Below are positions 51,095 to 61,336 of a stretch of DNA of 64,000 bases, one piece after another. The DNA comes from Tritrichomonas musculus (lineage: Eukaryota; Parabasalia; Tritrichomonadida; Tritrichomonadidae). Each line of letters opens with the position of its first letter. The first letter of the stretch is position 1. Where the stretch lies: contig JAPFFF010000001.1 of NCBI GenBank assembly GCA_039105265.1, positions 1,426,001-1,490,000 of the forward strand, read 5' to 3'. The position numbers and the translations under genes were made by a program. The notes below the pieces were generated by a model. The model had not been told where the DNA came from, made no database searches, and saw only the letters and a list, made by a program, of their open reading frames with translations.

Positions 51095-52085
51095 GATCCT
51101 AGCTATCCTTCTGAAAACAAAAGGATTGAAATGCATTTGGAACTAATTGAAGATTATTATACAGGATTTCAACAAATTCTTTTGGCAAGAATAGCTTCAA
51201 CATTTGTTCTAAATGTTGACGTAAGAGGATTTCAAAAATGAGTTAATAAAAAAGCGAAAAAGTTGTATTTCCTTTTGATCGAGAAATACATCCATTAAGA
51301 TTGAAAGGGACAGAAACAACGAGAAGATCAATATTAATTGGATTTGTTGTCGCTGACTGCACTTCATTAAAGCCAATGATTATCATATTTCGAAAAGCAT
51401 TAGAAAAAGCGCCCAAATAATCTGGCCACAATGAAGAAATTGTTAAAATTGTACATCAAATAAATGGATTCAACACTGCTCTCATTTTTGATTATTGGTC
51501 AGGAGAAGGACAACTTTATAGATATCAAGGGCAATGCTTATTACTTTTTTGACGGCTGCACTTGCCATTATAATAGTTAACCATTATACTGGAAAACATA
51601 AAAATTGAAGCCATGACAAAGCCATTCGAAAAATTCGAGAATATAAAGGAAATGATGTAGATAATTTCAAAAAAAGTTTACTCAATTTCTGAAAGAAAAC
51701 GTTCATTATCCTCAGAAAATAAATCCACATTTCAATACTCAAAATAATGAAATCTTCAATAAACTTAAAACAAAATTCCTTTCAAAGAACCAAAAGTATT
51801 CCACTTCAACAGAGGCGAGACTTTCTGAAGCAGTGCTGGTATGGAATGATAAAGATTGGAATGATTAATTACTCAAAAGATTTAATTTAAATATATGCTC
51901 ACCCTACAAAGAACAATTGGAAGCCATGGAAAAAAAATCACGAAAAGAAGAATGAAAAAAAGCTCAAACCAGAATTCAAAGAAAAAAGAAAAGTAGAAAG
52001 AAAAGAGAAATTAAATAAGAAAAAAGCTCAAAATCAGAAAGCCAAAGGATACAAGCCGAATGATAAGAGAGTAAGCTTCAATTAA
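51095..52085 (+). mobile_element. Relic of a pogo/Tc5-like DDE transposase
   Basis: The plus strand reads IASTFVLNVDVRGFQ (first catalytic Asp in a NxDE-like place), then KKAKKLYFPFDREIHPLRLK and RRSILIGFVVADCTSLKPMI (the VTADGTSLKP hallmark). IVKIVHQINGFNTALIFDYW follows, then a second Asp in FFDGCTCHYN, then a Lys-rich basic tail (51930-52080). This order is that of pogo/Tigger-type DDE transposases. The frame is cut by several stops (for example at 51239 and 51418) and shifts, so it is inactive. The N-terminal DNA-binding domain and clear TIRs were not found. Confidence 0.75.
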
Positions 52086-53939
52086 GTGATTTTAAACAAA
52101 ATCTTAAGGAAATTAATTATCAGACATTTCTTTATTTAATCATGACTTTATATAGTATTTTACATTCTCAATAATTTCTATATACTTTAATAAAAACTTT
52201 TTTGAGAGATTCGACCTTTTTATTTTTATTTTGAAATTAATATGAATCTATATATTATTTTTAAAATGAAAATAGTTTATTTAGTCATTATAAAAGCGAC
52301 TTAAGTAGACTTTGATATAAAAATCCATATATTTCTCTAAATAATGTATAAGAATTCATTCGATAAGTAATAGTAAAAATGGTTCATTGATAACTAAATA
52401 TTTGAATAAAAGCCATATTAAATTTTTTTGATAACTCTAAATTCGAAATTTACAAGAATGCAAAAATTTCGATAAAAAAGATGCGGAATTGAGATTTTTG
52501 ATATTATATTATATTGTTCTTCGGTTTAAAAGGGAAAAAGCTGTATACCTTGAGTAAATCGTAGAAAAAAAGAAAAATGATAAGTTTTTTTATTTAGCCT
52601 TATGGTCAAATTATTATAATTTGTCACCAAAAATTTTTCATCGTTTTCCTCAGAAAGGTTCCCCTTAAATAAAGATTAAGAACTGACACCAGCATTAAAT
52701 CAAATTATTATTATCGTTGACAGATGGATTAAGCAATTAGACAAGATAACATTACACCATCCTTACTTTTATAAAAGCATGGAAAAAGAAGTCACGGAAT
52801 CCATTAACAGTGGGTTGAATGTGTAAGTATAGCCCCTTAATATTACTAATCCATCATTATAACACTTGGTGAATATAATAAATTAGATATCAGATGGAAA
52901 AGTTCATAAATAATCAAGTCCAATCACTTAACTGATAATAAAAAAACTCAACAGACAGTAAAATATTGAAGACTTAAAATAGTTCTTTTTATTTCTTTAA
53001 GAGATTGGCTTATAATATTTTATGAACTTAAATTGAATGCTATTTTCTCTTTGCCCTTATATATATTTATTGAAAAAACAATAAGTAAATTTGGGTAAAT
53101 TCAATTAAAGTTTACACTTTCTTCTATTTTCTTTGTATCTTAAAATTTCTCAAATTTTCTTTTTATATCTACGGCATATTTTTAAATTGTGCTTCAATTG
53201 ATACGCTTGTATGATCAACCTCTTCGTTTAAGTATTCTTCTTCTATTTTGAGTTCATTTATAGGCTATATTAGTTGAAATGTAATATTTGGACATTGTGG
53301 AAAGTAAACACCGAAATATAATCTATGAATACATGGACAATCTATATTATTGTATATTGATGCTATGACTTTGTTTTGGGAACAATTACAATTATTAACG
53401 GTAGTTGAAAAGAGATTTTAAATATGCATAATGTGCTGGTTTATTGTTTGATTTTTTCAATTTAAATAAAGAGTATTTATTTAAAATTTCGAGATCATCA
53501 ACCAACCTATTAATAAAAAAAGATCATTTTCAAATACAACAGAATTAATCTACCAAATGAGCTCTTTTTTTTTATCTTGATATTTTTGAAAGTAATTTTT
53601 TTCATGTAGTGTTATTGAGAATATATCTAATTCCCTAACTATTCCTTCTTAGCCCATCAAGAATAAGCTCTTAGCACTATTCATATCTCAAAATCTTTTA
53701 AAGTATATGGTAATTTACAGATAATATCTCTCAAACAGTAATTTACAGATAATATCTCTCAAATATAAATTTACAGTTTATATATCGTAGGTAAAACCCA
53801 AATATAAGAGTAAATAAAGCCAAAATATAAGAGTGAACAAACACATTGATGCAACAAACAAGTTCAACTAATTGATGAAATAAACTAATTAAACTAATCG
53901 ATGTTACTCAATAATCAAACTAATTAATGTAACAAAATA
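52086..53939. other. AT-rich intergenic region
   Basis: No supported gene. A near-tandem duplication of AATTTACAGATAATATCTCT occurs at about 53710-53765. Other parts are featureless AT. Confidence 0.5.
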
Positions 53940-54090
53940 ATAAAACTAGGCAGCTATGCCTCCCAAATCAAATATGCAGTAGCGGTGAGACTAGGCAGCT
54001 ATGCCGCAGGATAATCAGATATGCATGATAGCCAGGATATACGACTACTCCCCCCAGATAATCCGATATGCCGTAACGGTGGAGAATGTA
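53940..54090. repeat. GC-richer island with degenerate tandem repeats
   Basis: ACTAGGCAGCTATGCC occurs twice (about 53945 and 53992). AATCAAATATGCAGTAGCGG and AATCCGATATGCCGTAACGG are diverged copies, with a third ATAATCAGATATGCATG. The unit is about 45 bp. The stretch stands out from the AT-rich surroundings. Nature unknown: minisatellite relic or element end. Confidence 0.5.
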
Positions 54091-54509
54091 TTTTCTATTT
54101 TCCCATCTGGATTCTTTAATATGAACTTTTTATAATGCCATTATAATATATTTGATTTCAGAAAGGTTGAAAATTCAAAGTAACCATTTTTTTAATGAAA
54201 TGTTTCATTCAAAAGTCAATACCTTCTTTTGAAATCATTTTTTTTTTTTTTTTTTTTTTGAATGTTAATATTTTCACACTTTTCAAGTTCTTTTTTTTTC
54301 CTGGATTTTTAATAATAGTTTAATTGAAAAACGAAAAAAATAACAAATCCTTTTATGAGGTTTTCAATCAATATCTTAGTAGCTCTTTTAATATTTTTAT
54401 ATAATATTATCGAGCCCTATTCAAAAAGAAAGATTTGCAAAAAGGTTCACAAATATTTTGATAAAAAACCATTCAAAAAGATTTTTAACACTATATTCTT
54501 TTTATAAAA

Positions 54510-54788
54510 TGTAGCAAAAGAGATTGTGCCTCAACTTTTTGAGAGAACTAATAGAAAAAATATGAAGAAAATGGCGAATAATATTTACTGAGACCATTCA
54601 TGTAAACTCTGAACAAAAAATATCACCTACTTATCGTTCTGTTTTGATAAGAGACTAAGAATTATTCAGGGGAATCTATTCAAAAAAAATTGAGAAGTAG
54701 GTGATATTTTTTGAACAAAGTTTATTATTCACCATTTTTATTTCAATTTATTCTCTCAAAAAGTTGAGGCACAATCTCTCTTGCTACA
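54510..54788. repeat. 279-bp MITE with near-perfect inverted repeats
   Basis: Ends TGTAGCAAAAGAGATTGTGC at 54510 and the complement to 54788 (TGTAGCAAGAGAGATTGTGC). A second inner pair, AAAAAATATCACCTACTT and its complement, continues inside, so nearly the whole element can fold. No transposase frame. Confidence 0.8.
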
Positions 54789-55004
54789 TATCCATCTAAA
54801 AACCTCAAATCGTTAATAAAACGTTAACTAAAAATTCGATAACCGAAATATTAAATAATTAACGAATTTATTCTAACGCGAAATTATGAATTTTATTGAT
54901 TTAGGAGGTAATTTAATAAATCTACATCATTTATAATTAAACATTAAACATAGATAAAACAATGACCATTTATATACTAACATTTTAATTATAATTACAA
55001 ATAA

Positions 55005-56894
55005 TCATGAGTTTAAATTCAATTGCCTTTCGACAAGATTGTAAAATGCGCCCTTCTTTTCAATGAGCTCGCTTCTTGTTCCATATTCAACAATTTCACC
55101 AGATTCAAACACGTAAATTTTCTTTGCTTGAGATATTGTAGCCAAACGATGAGCGATCAAGATGCAAGTTCTGCCTTTCATTGCCTCATTCAGAGCGTTT
55201 TGCACCTTTTTTTCATTTTCAACGTCTAGTGCTGAAGTTGCCTCATCCGCAATTAGAACGATAGGATCATTAATCATTGCCCTCGCGATCGCGACACGTT
55301 GCTTCTGTCCCCCGCTCAGCTGACATCCTTTCTCGCCGATCATCGAGTCCCTCTTTTCTGGCAGTTCTTGAACGAAATCGAATGCCTGTGCAATCTTCAA
55401 GCAACGATCAACTTCACTATTCAATTTCTCTTCACTGAAGCTGGATTCAATGACGTTATCGTCGAGACGATAGAGAACGTTATCTCGAATTGACATTGAA
55501 AAAAGAACGGGGTCTTGTTGGACGACACTGATGACACGCCGAATCCAGCGAGGATCGAGATCTTTGATGTCGACGCCGTCAAACAAAATCGAGCCCATGC
55601 TGACATCGTAAAAACGAAGAATCAGTTGGAGGACTGTTGATTTGCCGCTGCCGCTGTGTCCGACGAATGCTGTGATTTCACTTGGCGCGATTTGGAATGA
55701 GATGTTCTTCAGCACCCACGTGTTCCTTGTTGGGTACTTGAACCAAACGTCTTTGAATTCAATCAGCCCAGAAAAGTTGTGAATTTCTTTACCTTCGTTT
55801 GTGAAGGGAACCGTCGATTGGTATTCAATTATTTCAAAGACGTTTTTCATGTTCGCAGACATCTCTTTCTCATTTCTGATGAGGCCAAATATCATCTCAA
55901 TTTCATTCGCGAGATTGAATGCTTCTTGCGATATGGTGAATAAAAAACCGGCGGTTATTTCACCTTTGAGGACAAAAAAACTGCCAGCATTAAGAAAAGT
56001 GCACAGCGCGCCTTTCGCGAGAACAGACATAACGTGCGAAGGGATCCCGAAGTAGACGTTGCATTGCTGCTCGAGCTTGACCATCTCCTCACATTCAAAA
56101 TCGTAATCATGAAGCAACTTTTTCTGACGATTGAATGAAAAAACCGTTTTTATGTTCGAAATGGCTTCGGAAAGAATGTTCGTCGAATCGCTCAAGTGCT
56201 CAAAACGTTTTGACACTTTTGACATGCCAAACTCAAAGAATGCTCCAATCATTTTTGAATTAAAAAGGGTAATAACGAGTGCAAATAATGTTAACCGCCA
56301 CTCAATTGAAAAACATAGAATTGTGCCAGAAATGATGTGACCAATTGAAAACAATAAAATTGATTTTGATTCAAAAAACATGTTCCCAACGCCTTCTATT
56401 TCATAGTCCAGTACAGAATTAAGTTCACCAAAGCTTTTCTTATCAAAAAATTCAATGTCTTTCATCATAATTGCTTTGAAAACCGTTCGTCTTAGTTTGA
56501 TCGTAATTAACGAATTAATAATGTCCCATGAGTATTCTGATATGAATGATAAAACTGAATTAACTATTATTAGCAATAATTGATAAAGGACATACTTTCT
56601 GAGAAGCTCTAGACTGTTCTCTTTATTTAAACAATCAATTACTAACGCTAGAGAATATGTTTCCCCTGTAGTTATAAAACCATTAATAAGTGATGGGATA
56701 AAAGCAAGGAAATAAATGGGCTTTGAATAAAAAAACCAATAAATTTTGGGTAGAAAAGGTAAATATTTATGTTTTTTCTTTTCATTTTTTGTACCTGGCT
56801 GATTTATTGGATCTTGTAAGTGATTGTTTATAAGAAGATTTTCTTCTTGCTCATTTTCTTCATTCTGTTTTCTTTCTTTGCTTGATGTTAACAT
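55005..56894 (-). CDS. ABCB-type half-transporter (629 aa)
   Basis: Complete frame from ATG 56894. A short acidic/polar N-terminus leads into a transmembrane domain of about six spans (YFLAFIPSLINGFITTGETY, LLLIIVNSVLSFISEY, ILLFSIGHIISGTILCFS, LTLFALVITLFNSKMIG) over residues about 55-330. One nucleotide-binding domain follows. Walker A GHSGSGKST is near residue 414, Q-loop VVQQDPVLFS near 455, signature LSGGQKQRVAIARAM near 529, Walker B VLIADEATSAL near 550, and the switch His is in LIAHRLATI. All catalytic motifs are intact. One TMD plus one NBD is the half-transporter layout of the ABCB (MDR/TAP) family; it would act as a dimer at a membrane that cannot be told from sequence. Substrate unknown. 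Confidence 0.95.
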   Translation of the reverse strand: MLTSSKERKQNEENEQEENLLINNHLQDPINQPGTKNEKKKHKYLPFLPKIYWFFYSKPIYFLAFIPSLINGFITTGETYSLALVIDCLNKENSLELLRKYVLYQLLLIIVNSVLSFISEYSWDIINSLITIKLRRTVFKAIMMKDIEFFDKKSFGELNSVLDYEIEGVGNMFFESKSILLFSIGHIISGTILCFSIEWRLTLFALVITLFNSKMIGAFFEFGMSKVSKRFEHLSDSTNILSEAISNIKTVFSFNRQKKLLHDYDFECEEMVKLEQQCNVYFGIPSHVMSVLAKGALCTFLNAGSFFVLKGEITAGFLFTISQEAFNLANEIEMIFGLIRNEKEMSANMKNVFEIIEYQSTVPFTNEGKEIHNFSGLIEFKDVWFKYPTRNTWVLKNISFQIAPSEITAFVGHSGSGKSTVLQLILRFYDVSMGSILFDGVDIKDLDPRWIRRVISVVQQDPVLFSMSIRDNVLYRLDDNVIESSFSEEKLNSEVDRCLKIAQAFDFVQELPEKRDSMIGEKGCQLSGGQKQRVAIARAMINDPIVLIADEATSALDVENEKKVQNALNEAMKGRTCILIAHRLATISQAKKIYVFESGEIVEYGTRSELIEKKGAFYNLVERQLNLNS

Positions 56895-57442
56895 AGAACA
56901 AATAATTCTCCCAATTGCATTGAATTATTTGAATGAATATAATCTCTAAGAAAAAATTCAAAGAGCTATATCAAAAGTACATAATTTAAGAGCAACACCT
57001 TCTCAAAAAATATTAATATTTTCAAAATTAAGTTAACTTCAATGTTTTCTCAATAAACTCAAAAGATGTGCTCGAGCACATATTTATCAATGTCAAGAAA
57101 TATGATTTTTTTTTTATTTTGAATGAGAAAGAATGAAAAAAATTTCAAATTCATTTTCTCATCTATAAAGTAAATTTGAGTGAAAGATTTTTTTATTGAA
57201 TTAAAATATGATTTCAGAATCATTGCTGCTTTTTTTTTTTTTGGAATTGTGAAATCTGAATATAGGTAACAATGATCTCATCTATGATCGTTTTTAATGA
57301 CAGATCATTATATTTTTTTATTTTAACGACAAAGAAATTAGAGTCAAAAATAATAATTTCTTGAATGAACATAAAAAATTGTAAGAAAATCAAAATATAA
57401 TTAAAAGTCTTTAAGTTTCATTTTTTATTATTAACAATCTAT
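56895..57442. other. AT-rich intergenic region
   Basis: Promoter side of the ABC transporter and 3' flank of the caspase-like gene. I see no further feature. Confidence 0.5.
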
Positions 57443-58282
57443 TCAATTAAAGTAGATTGGACTGTCTGCTAGTTTATGATCAGTAATATCGCATTTGAAA
57501 GTTTCACCAAAACGCTTAAGTGAAGGACTCATCCTTTCAACGAGTCTGTTTGGTGTGATATTTGGACAATCACTTGTTATCTTGCAGAAATAATATGTAA
57601 AAATTCCATGGGATCTTTTGCTTTCTTTTGGAGTTGATCCATTTGTTTTTTCAACATAAAAAGATATCAAATTTGATGTTGTTTGAGGATTCTTCTGGCC
57701 TGTCGATTTGATATCAAAAACTGAACCACTTTCTGGGCAATCAGTAATAAATACAACATGTGCTTCACCATTGCTATTATCTTCAATAATTTCACTAATT
57801 GTTGATTGTGAAAGTAAACTGTCATTGAATGAAATTCCATTGTTTGAATGACCTGTATAAAAGATGGTCAAAGCGTGCTGTGTATGCTTCAAGAAGAATC
57901 CTAAAAATTGTGAAAATTCTTCAGCTCTTGGATTATAAAGATAAAAAACCTTGAAACCATAACGGTGATGCTTTAATCCAAGCAAATAACCGTCATTTAA
58001 TGGACCAACTCCGAGTTCGTTGTCATCATCTTCTTCATAATCATTGACTAAAATAAAACAAACTTTATCAAGGTCACCAATAGGAAGACTTGTTGTTGGT
58101 TTGTCATTTAAGCACATTCCTATTCTTCCAAATGATTTCAAAAGTTTTTTATGTGTCGAAACTTTTCTGATATGATGGAATTTTTTGCTTGAAAATTCAT
58201 TATCTTTACGATCAAGCTTTTCTGTACGATGTTCATAATGTGGATGCTTTTGCTTTTTATCTGGTGCATCAACGTATGTCAT
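57443..58282 (-). CDS. Caspase-like (C14, metacaspase-related) cysteine peptidase (279 aa)
   Basis: Start taken at the first ATG (MTYVDAPDKKQKHPHYEH); the open frame goes further upstream only from a TTG. A basic N-terminus of about 60 residues precedes the p20-like domain. VCFILVNDYEEDD is the first core strand. LNDGYLLGLKHHRYGFKVFY is followed by LTIFYTGHSNNG with the catalytic His near residue 144, and HVVFITDCPESGSVFD with the catalytic Cys near residue 181 in the position of DSCHSGS. RSHGIFTYYFCKI matches the later beta strand/loop. The H-C dyad is intact, so activity is plausible. Caspase-fold proteins of this group are expanded in trichomonads. Substrate and physiological role are not known. 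An Inr-like TCATTTTT is about 20 bases before the ATG. Confidence 0.85.
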   Translation of the reverse strand: MTYVDAPDKKQKHPHYEHRTEKLDRKDNEFSSKKFHHIRKVSTHKKLLKSFGRIGMCLNDKPTTSLPIGDLDKVCFILVNDYEEDDDNELGVGPLNDGYLLGLKHHRYGFKVFYLYNPRAEEFSQFLGFFLKHTQHALTIFYTGHSNNGISFNDSLLSQSTISEIIEDNSNGEAHVVFITDCPESGSVFDIKSTGQKNPQTTSNLISFYVEKTNGSTPKESKRSHGIFTYYFCKITSDCPNITPNRLVERMSPSLKRFGETFKCDITDHKLADSPIYFN

Positions 58283-59479
58283 TTTGTTTTGTTTTAATAA
58301 AAATGAAATAAACAATTTTTTATTTTTTGAATAGTTTAATTTGAATAAAGATAATTACAAATTTGTGTACATCTTCTGAAAAAAATTTATAAAATTAAAT
58401 TTTTGAATATATTATTTTTTAACTATTTAAATATTCAATAATTATTATTTTTATATAAAAATAATAAAACAAGATTTTAATTTAGCACGTTTGAATAAGT
58501 AAAAACAATAATTCTACAATTTGATTGCATAATTAAAAACATTGCCTTTTAAAATATTCTTCTGTCTTTGCTTTATATTATTTAATGTATTGATAATTTT
58601 TATTGTGAAAATTATAAAGATTGTTTTTAATATCAAATAGGAAATCTTAAAAACTATTTAAAATCTCGTAATGATATATTTCATTTATCAAGTAATGATA
58701 TGTTTTAACATATCAAATCTTTTTGGAGTTGAATGCATTTTTAATCTTTTTTTTTTCTTGCTTTTGTTATTGTACAATAACGAGAAAGAAAACAATTCTT
58801 TTTTTTCTTTTAATTGTTTTTAACTGATCATTTTCTCTTCAAAATGTGCTAGTTTGAGTCTTTTTATATATATATTAATATTTGATCTATTTATAAAAGC
58901 ATATATTGTTTATCAATTATTTTATATATTATTATTTTATGAAGATATTTCTATTTCAAATTCCTTTTAATTTGCAAGAATGGGTCTTAAATTTTGAATA
59001 GATTCTCCTAACACACTTTAACTTCATGATTATTTGGATAATAACAATTATTATTGATATTTTTATAATAAAATAAATTAATAAATATATATACAAATTA
59101 ATACTATCTAAACTGTTAAAATTAAAGGAATATTCATGATACTCACTCAATTATTATTCAATGAACTCATTGAATTTGACACTCTAATTATAATTAATCC
59201 TAATATATATTTTCATGCACCATTGAATTGGTTATGAATTGGAAAATGAATTTTGATCTAACAACCAAAAATTGATTGAAAAAAATTTCATTCAATATTT
59301 AACTTTTTATCTAACTTGAGTATTTTGATTTTAAATTAAATTTTAATTTATTTTATTGTTTTTATATTTTTATATTTTTATAAATAATAGGAATTAAATA
59401 CGATTTTATTATTTTTCTTTTAAGATATTTTAAAAATATTTTTATTCGTTTTCTTCTCAAATTAATTTTATAAAATAAT
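58283..59479. other. AT-rich divergent intergenic region
   Basis: Shared upstream region of the caspase-like gene (minus) and the kinase (plus). TCAAATTAATTT about 20 bases before ATG 59480 may be the kinase initiator. Nothing else recognised. Confidence 0.5.
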
Positions 59480-60412
59480 ATGTTTTATTTTAAATATTAT
59501 GTTGATTTGAACGATTTTAATATTGGCGATCTAGTTGGAAAAGGAAATTACGCTTTTGTTCATAGGGGGATTCGTAAAGCAAGACATAATCATCCAGAAA
59601 TTGAATGTGCTATAAAGCTCCTTTTCCGTAATGTTGAAATTGAAGAATTCATGAGAGAAGTTGGTTGTCAAGCTTCACTAAAACATCCTGCTATATTATC
59701 TTTAATCGGATTTTCACTTCCAATTGTTGGTGAAGGTAGATATGCGATTATTACTGATATTATGCCAAATGGGACACTTGAAAAACTTGTCGAGGAAGTT
59801 AGGAGAGGTAATGCACCAGAAAATTGGGAAGTTATCAAAGCCTGCAATATCTTTGGAATTGCTGCTGGAATGGCTTTCGTACACCAAAACCATATTATGC
59901 ACCGAGATTTAAAAATCGAAAATGTAATGCTTGATGCAGAAAATTTACCAAAAATAGCAGATTTTGGATTATCAAGATTTGTTATAGAAGATACAAAAAA
60001 ACAAATACTATTAACGCGAGATAGAGGGACCCCAACATATATGGCACCTGAACTTTTTGATTGCATAAATTATACAAACAAGGTTGATGTTTTTTCCTAC
60101 TCATATATCTTATATGAATTAAATACTTCAAAAAAAGCTTGGTCAGATAAGAATGATTTAAATTTGTTTACTCTTATTGACTATATTAAAAACAATATTA
60201 GGCCTAAAATTGATGAATATGAAATCTCAGATGAGTTTGTCCAATTAATCCACCGTTGCTGGGATGGAGATCCTCAAGTTCGTCCCTCGTTTATTGAAAT
60301 TGTAAAAGAATTCATGGATAACAAAGAAAAATACTTCAGATTGGATGAAGGTGATATGGAAGTTTTAAAAGATTATATTGAACTTGTAACAAAAGATTTG
60401 GATTTCTCTTAA
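59480..60412 (+). CDS. TKL-type protein kinase (310 aa)
   Basis: Intact frame from ATG 59480, and the protein is almost only a kinase domain. The Gly loop is LVGKGNYAFVHRG, the lysine CAIKLLFR (near residue 46), the alpha-C Glu in FMREVG, the catalytic loop IMHRDLKIENVML (near 140), DFG in IADFGLSRF (near 161), GTPTYMAPELF (near 190) and the C-lobe Arg in DPQVRPSF. All catalytic residues are present, unlike the two other kinases in this window that are altered at HRD or DFG. The C-terminal about 25 residues are acidic. It is probably a cytosolic signalling Ser/Thr kinase of the TKL group that dominates trichomonad kinomes. The substrate is unknown. No neighbouring gene suggests a pathway. Confidence 0.95.
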   Translation: MFYFKYYVDLNDFNIGDLVGKGNYAFVHRGIRKARHNHPEIECAIKLLFRNVEIEEFMREVGCQASLKHPAILSLIGFSLPIVGEGRYAIITDIMPNGTLEKLVEEVRRGNAPENWEVIKACNIFGIAAGMAFVHQNHIMHRDLKIENVMLDAENLPKIADFGLSRFVIEDTKKQILLTRDRGTPTYMAPELFDCINYTNKVDVFSYSYILYELNTSKKAWSDKNDLNLFTLIDYIKNNIRPKIDEYEISDEFVQLIHRCWDGDPQVRPSFIEIVKEFMDNKEKYFRLDEGDMEVLKDYIELVTKDLDFS

Positions 60413-60623
60413 TTGAATGGAACATAAGATAATCGCTCATTGTGCATGAATTCATACTCTTTTAATTTTATTCTTTTAAAAAATATCATATGATATTTCT
60501 AAATTAAAAAACAAATGATCTTGTTAAATACAAATATATATATTTTTAGCTATGCTTTTTTTTTTTTTTTTTTTTTTAGAAATTACGCTGAATAATATCT
60601 TTTATTTTAAGGACAAGGGACGC

Positions 60624-60650
60624 CACTTTTTGAGCTTCGCTCAAAAAGTG
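60624..60650. repeat. Perfect hairpin CACTTTTTGAGC-TTC-GCTCAAAAAGTG
   Basis: 12-bp stem with a three-base loop, followed by TCTAG. A worn copy (CACCTTTGAGC...GAAAAGTGTCT) occurs at 61093-61118 in the same orientation. May be an element end or a transcription-termination hairpin; unassigned. Confidence 0.75.
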
Positions 60651-60799
60651 TCTAGAAGCATTTATACTCATTTTCCTTTATAATATATAATTTTATGTTA
60701 TTCTTAATCTAAATCTAAGATAAAAATTTGTTAAATAAAAAAATAAATTTATTTTAATGTCAAATTTTTTAATGAACTCATTTTTCAGTTGAGAATATT

Positions 60800-61090
60800 C
60801 TTTGGTAATGAATCATCTTAATCGTCTTCTGTAATGAATCTTCTTGATCTTCTTCTTCTTTAGAGAATCTTCATGATCTTCTTCTATTGGGAATCTATTT
60901 GATCCTCATCTGTTAGGAATTTTAATCTTTTTATGTAATGAATCTTCTTGATTGTCTTCTGTTGGGAATCTTCATGATCGTATCCTGCTGAAAATCTACT
61001 TTATCGTCTTTTGTAATGAATCTTCTCGATCTTCTTCAGTTAGGAATTTTAATTTTCTTCGGTAATGAATCTTCTTGATCTTCTTGATCA
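60800..61090. repeat. Degenerate about 25-28 bp tandem array
   Basis: About eleven diverged copies of GAATCTTCTTGATCGTCTTC followed by TGTAAT or TGTTAG-type ends, framed by the two hairpin copies. Could be a relic of a coding repeat, because the reverse strand gives acidic/Arg-rich stretches, but stops interrupt it. Confidence 0.75.
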
Positions 61091-61179
61091 TCCACCTTTG
61101 AGCTTCCCTCGAAAAGTGTCTTATTCATTATATCAAATGAGTTCTAAAAAAAATTCTAAAAAATTATCCTTTATAAATA

Positions 61180-61276
61180 CAGTCTGTACATTTTAAATCG
61201 GCCATTTTAACTGATATTTGGCCATATAATGACCTTTAAAAGTGTTAAAAAGGGCCGATTTGAAATGTGTTGACTG
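61180..61276. mobile_element. 97-bp palindromic MITE, Tc1/mariner-like ends
   Basis: CAGTCTGTACATTTTAAATC...GATTTGAAATGTGTTGACTG with matching CGGCC inside, flanked by TA on each side (61178-61179, 61277-61278). The two halves pair over about 35 positions. CAGT ends and TA duplication fit Tc1/mariner-derived MITEs. Confidence 0.8.
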
Positions 61277-61336
61277 TATTCCAATATATTGTTAACATAT
61301 AATAGCATAATGATAAATAAATTTTTAGTATATTAG

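Larger units (their letters stand above)
60413..61179. other. Intergenic region with hairpins and a tandem array
   Basis: Holds a 12-bp-stem hairpin (60624-60650), its degenerate copy (61093-61118) and, between them, a GATCTTCTT-type tandem array. No gene. Confidence 0.6.

Noticed and set aside
60624-60657. Hairpin followed by CTAG as the Helitron 3' end
   Set aside because: CTAG follows the hairpin on the plus strand, whereas the Helitron-like gene is on the minus strand, where no CTRR follows the hairpin at the right distance.
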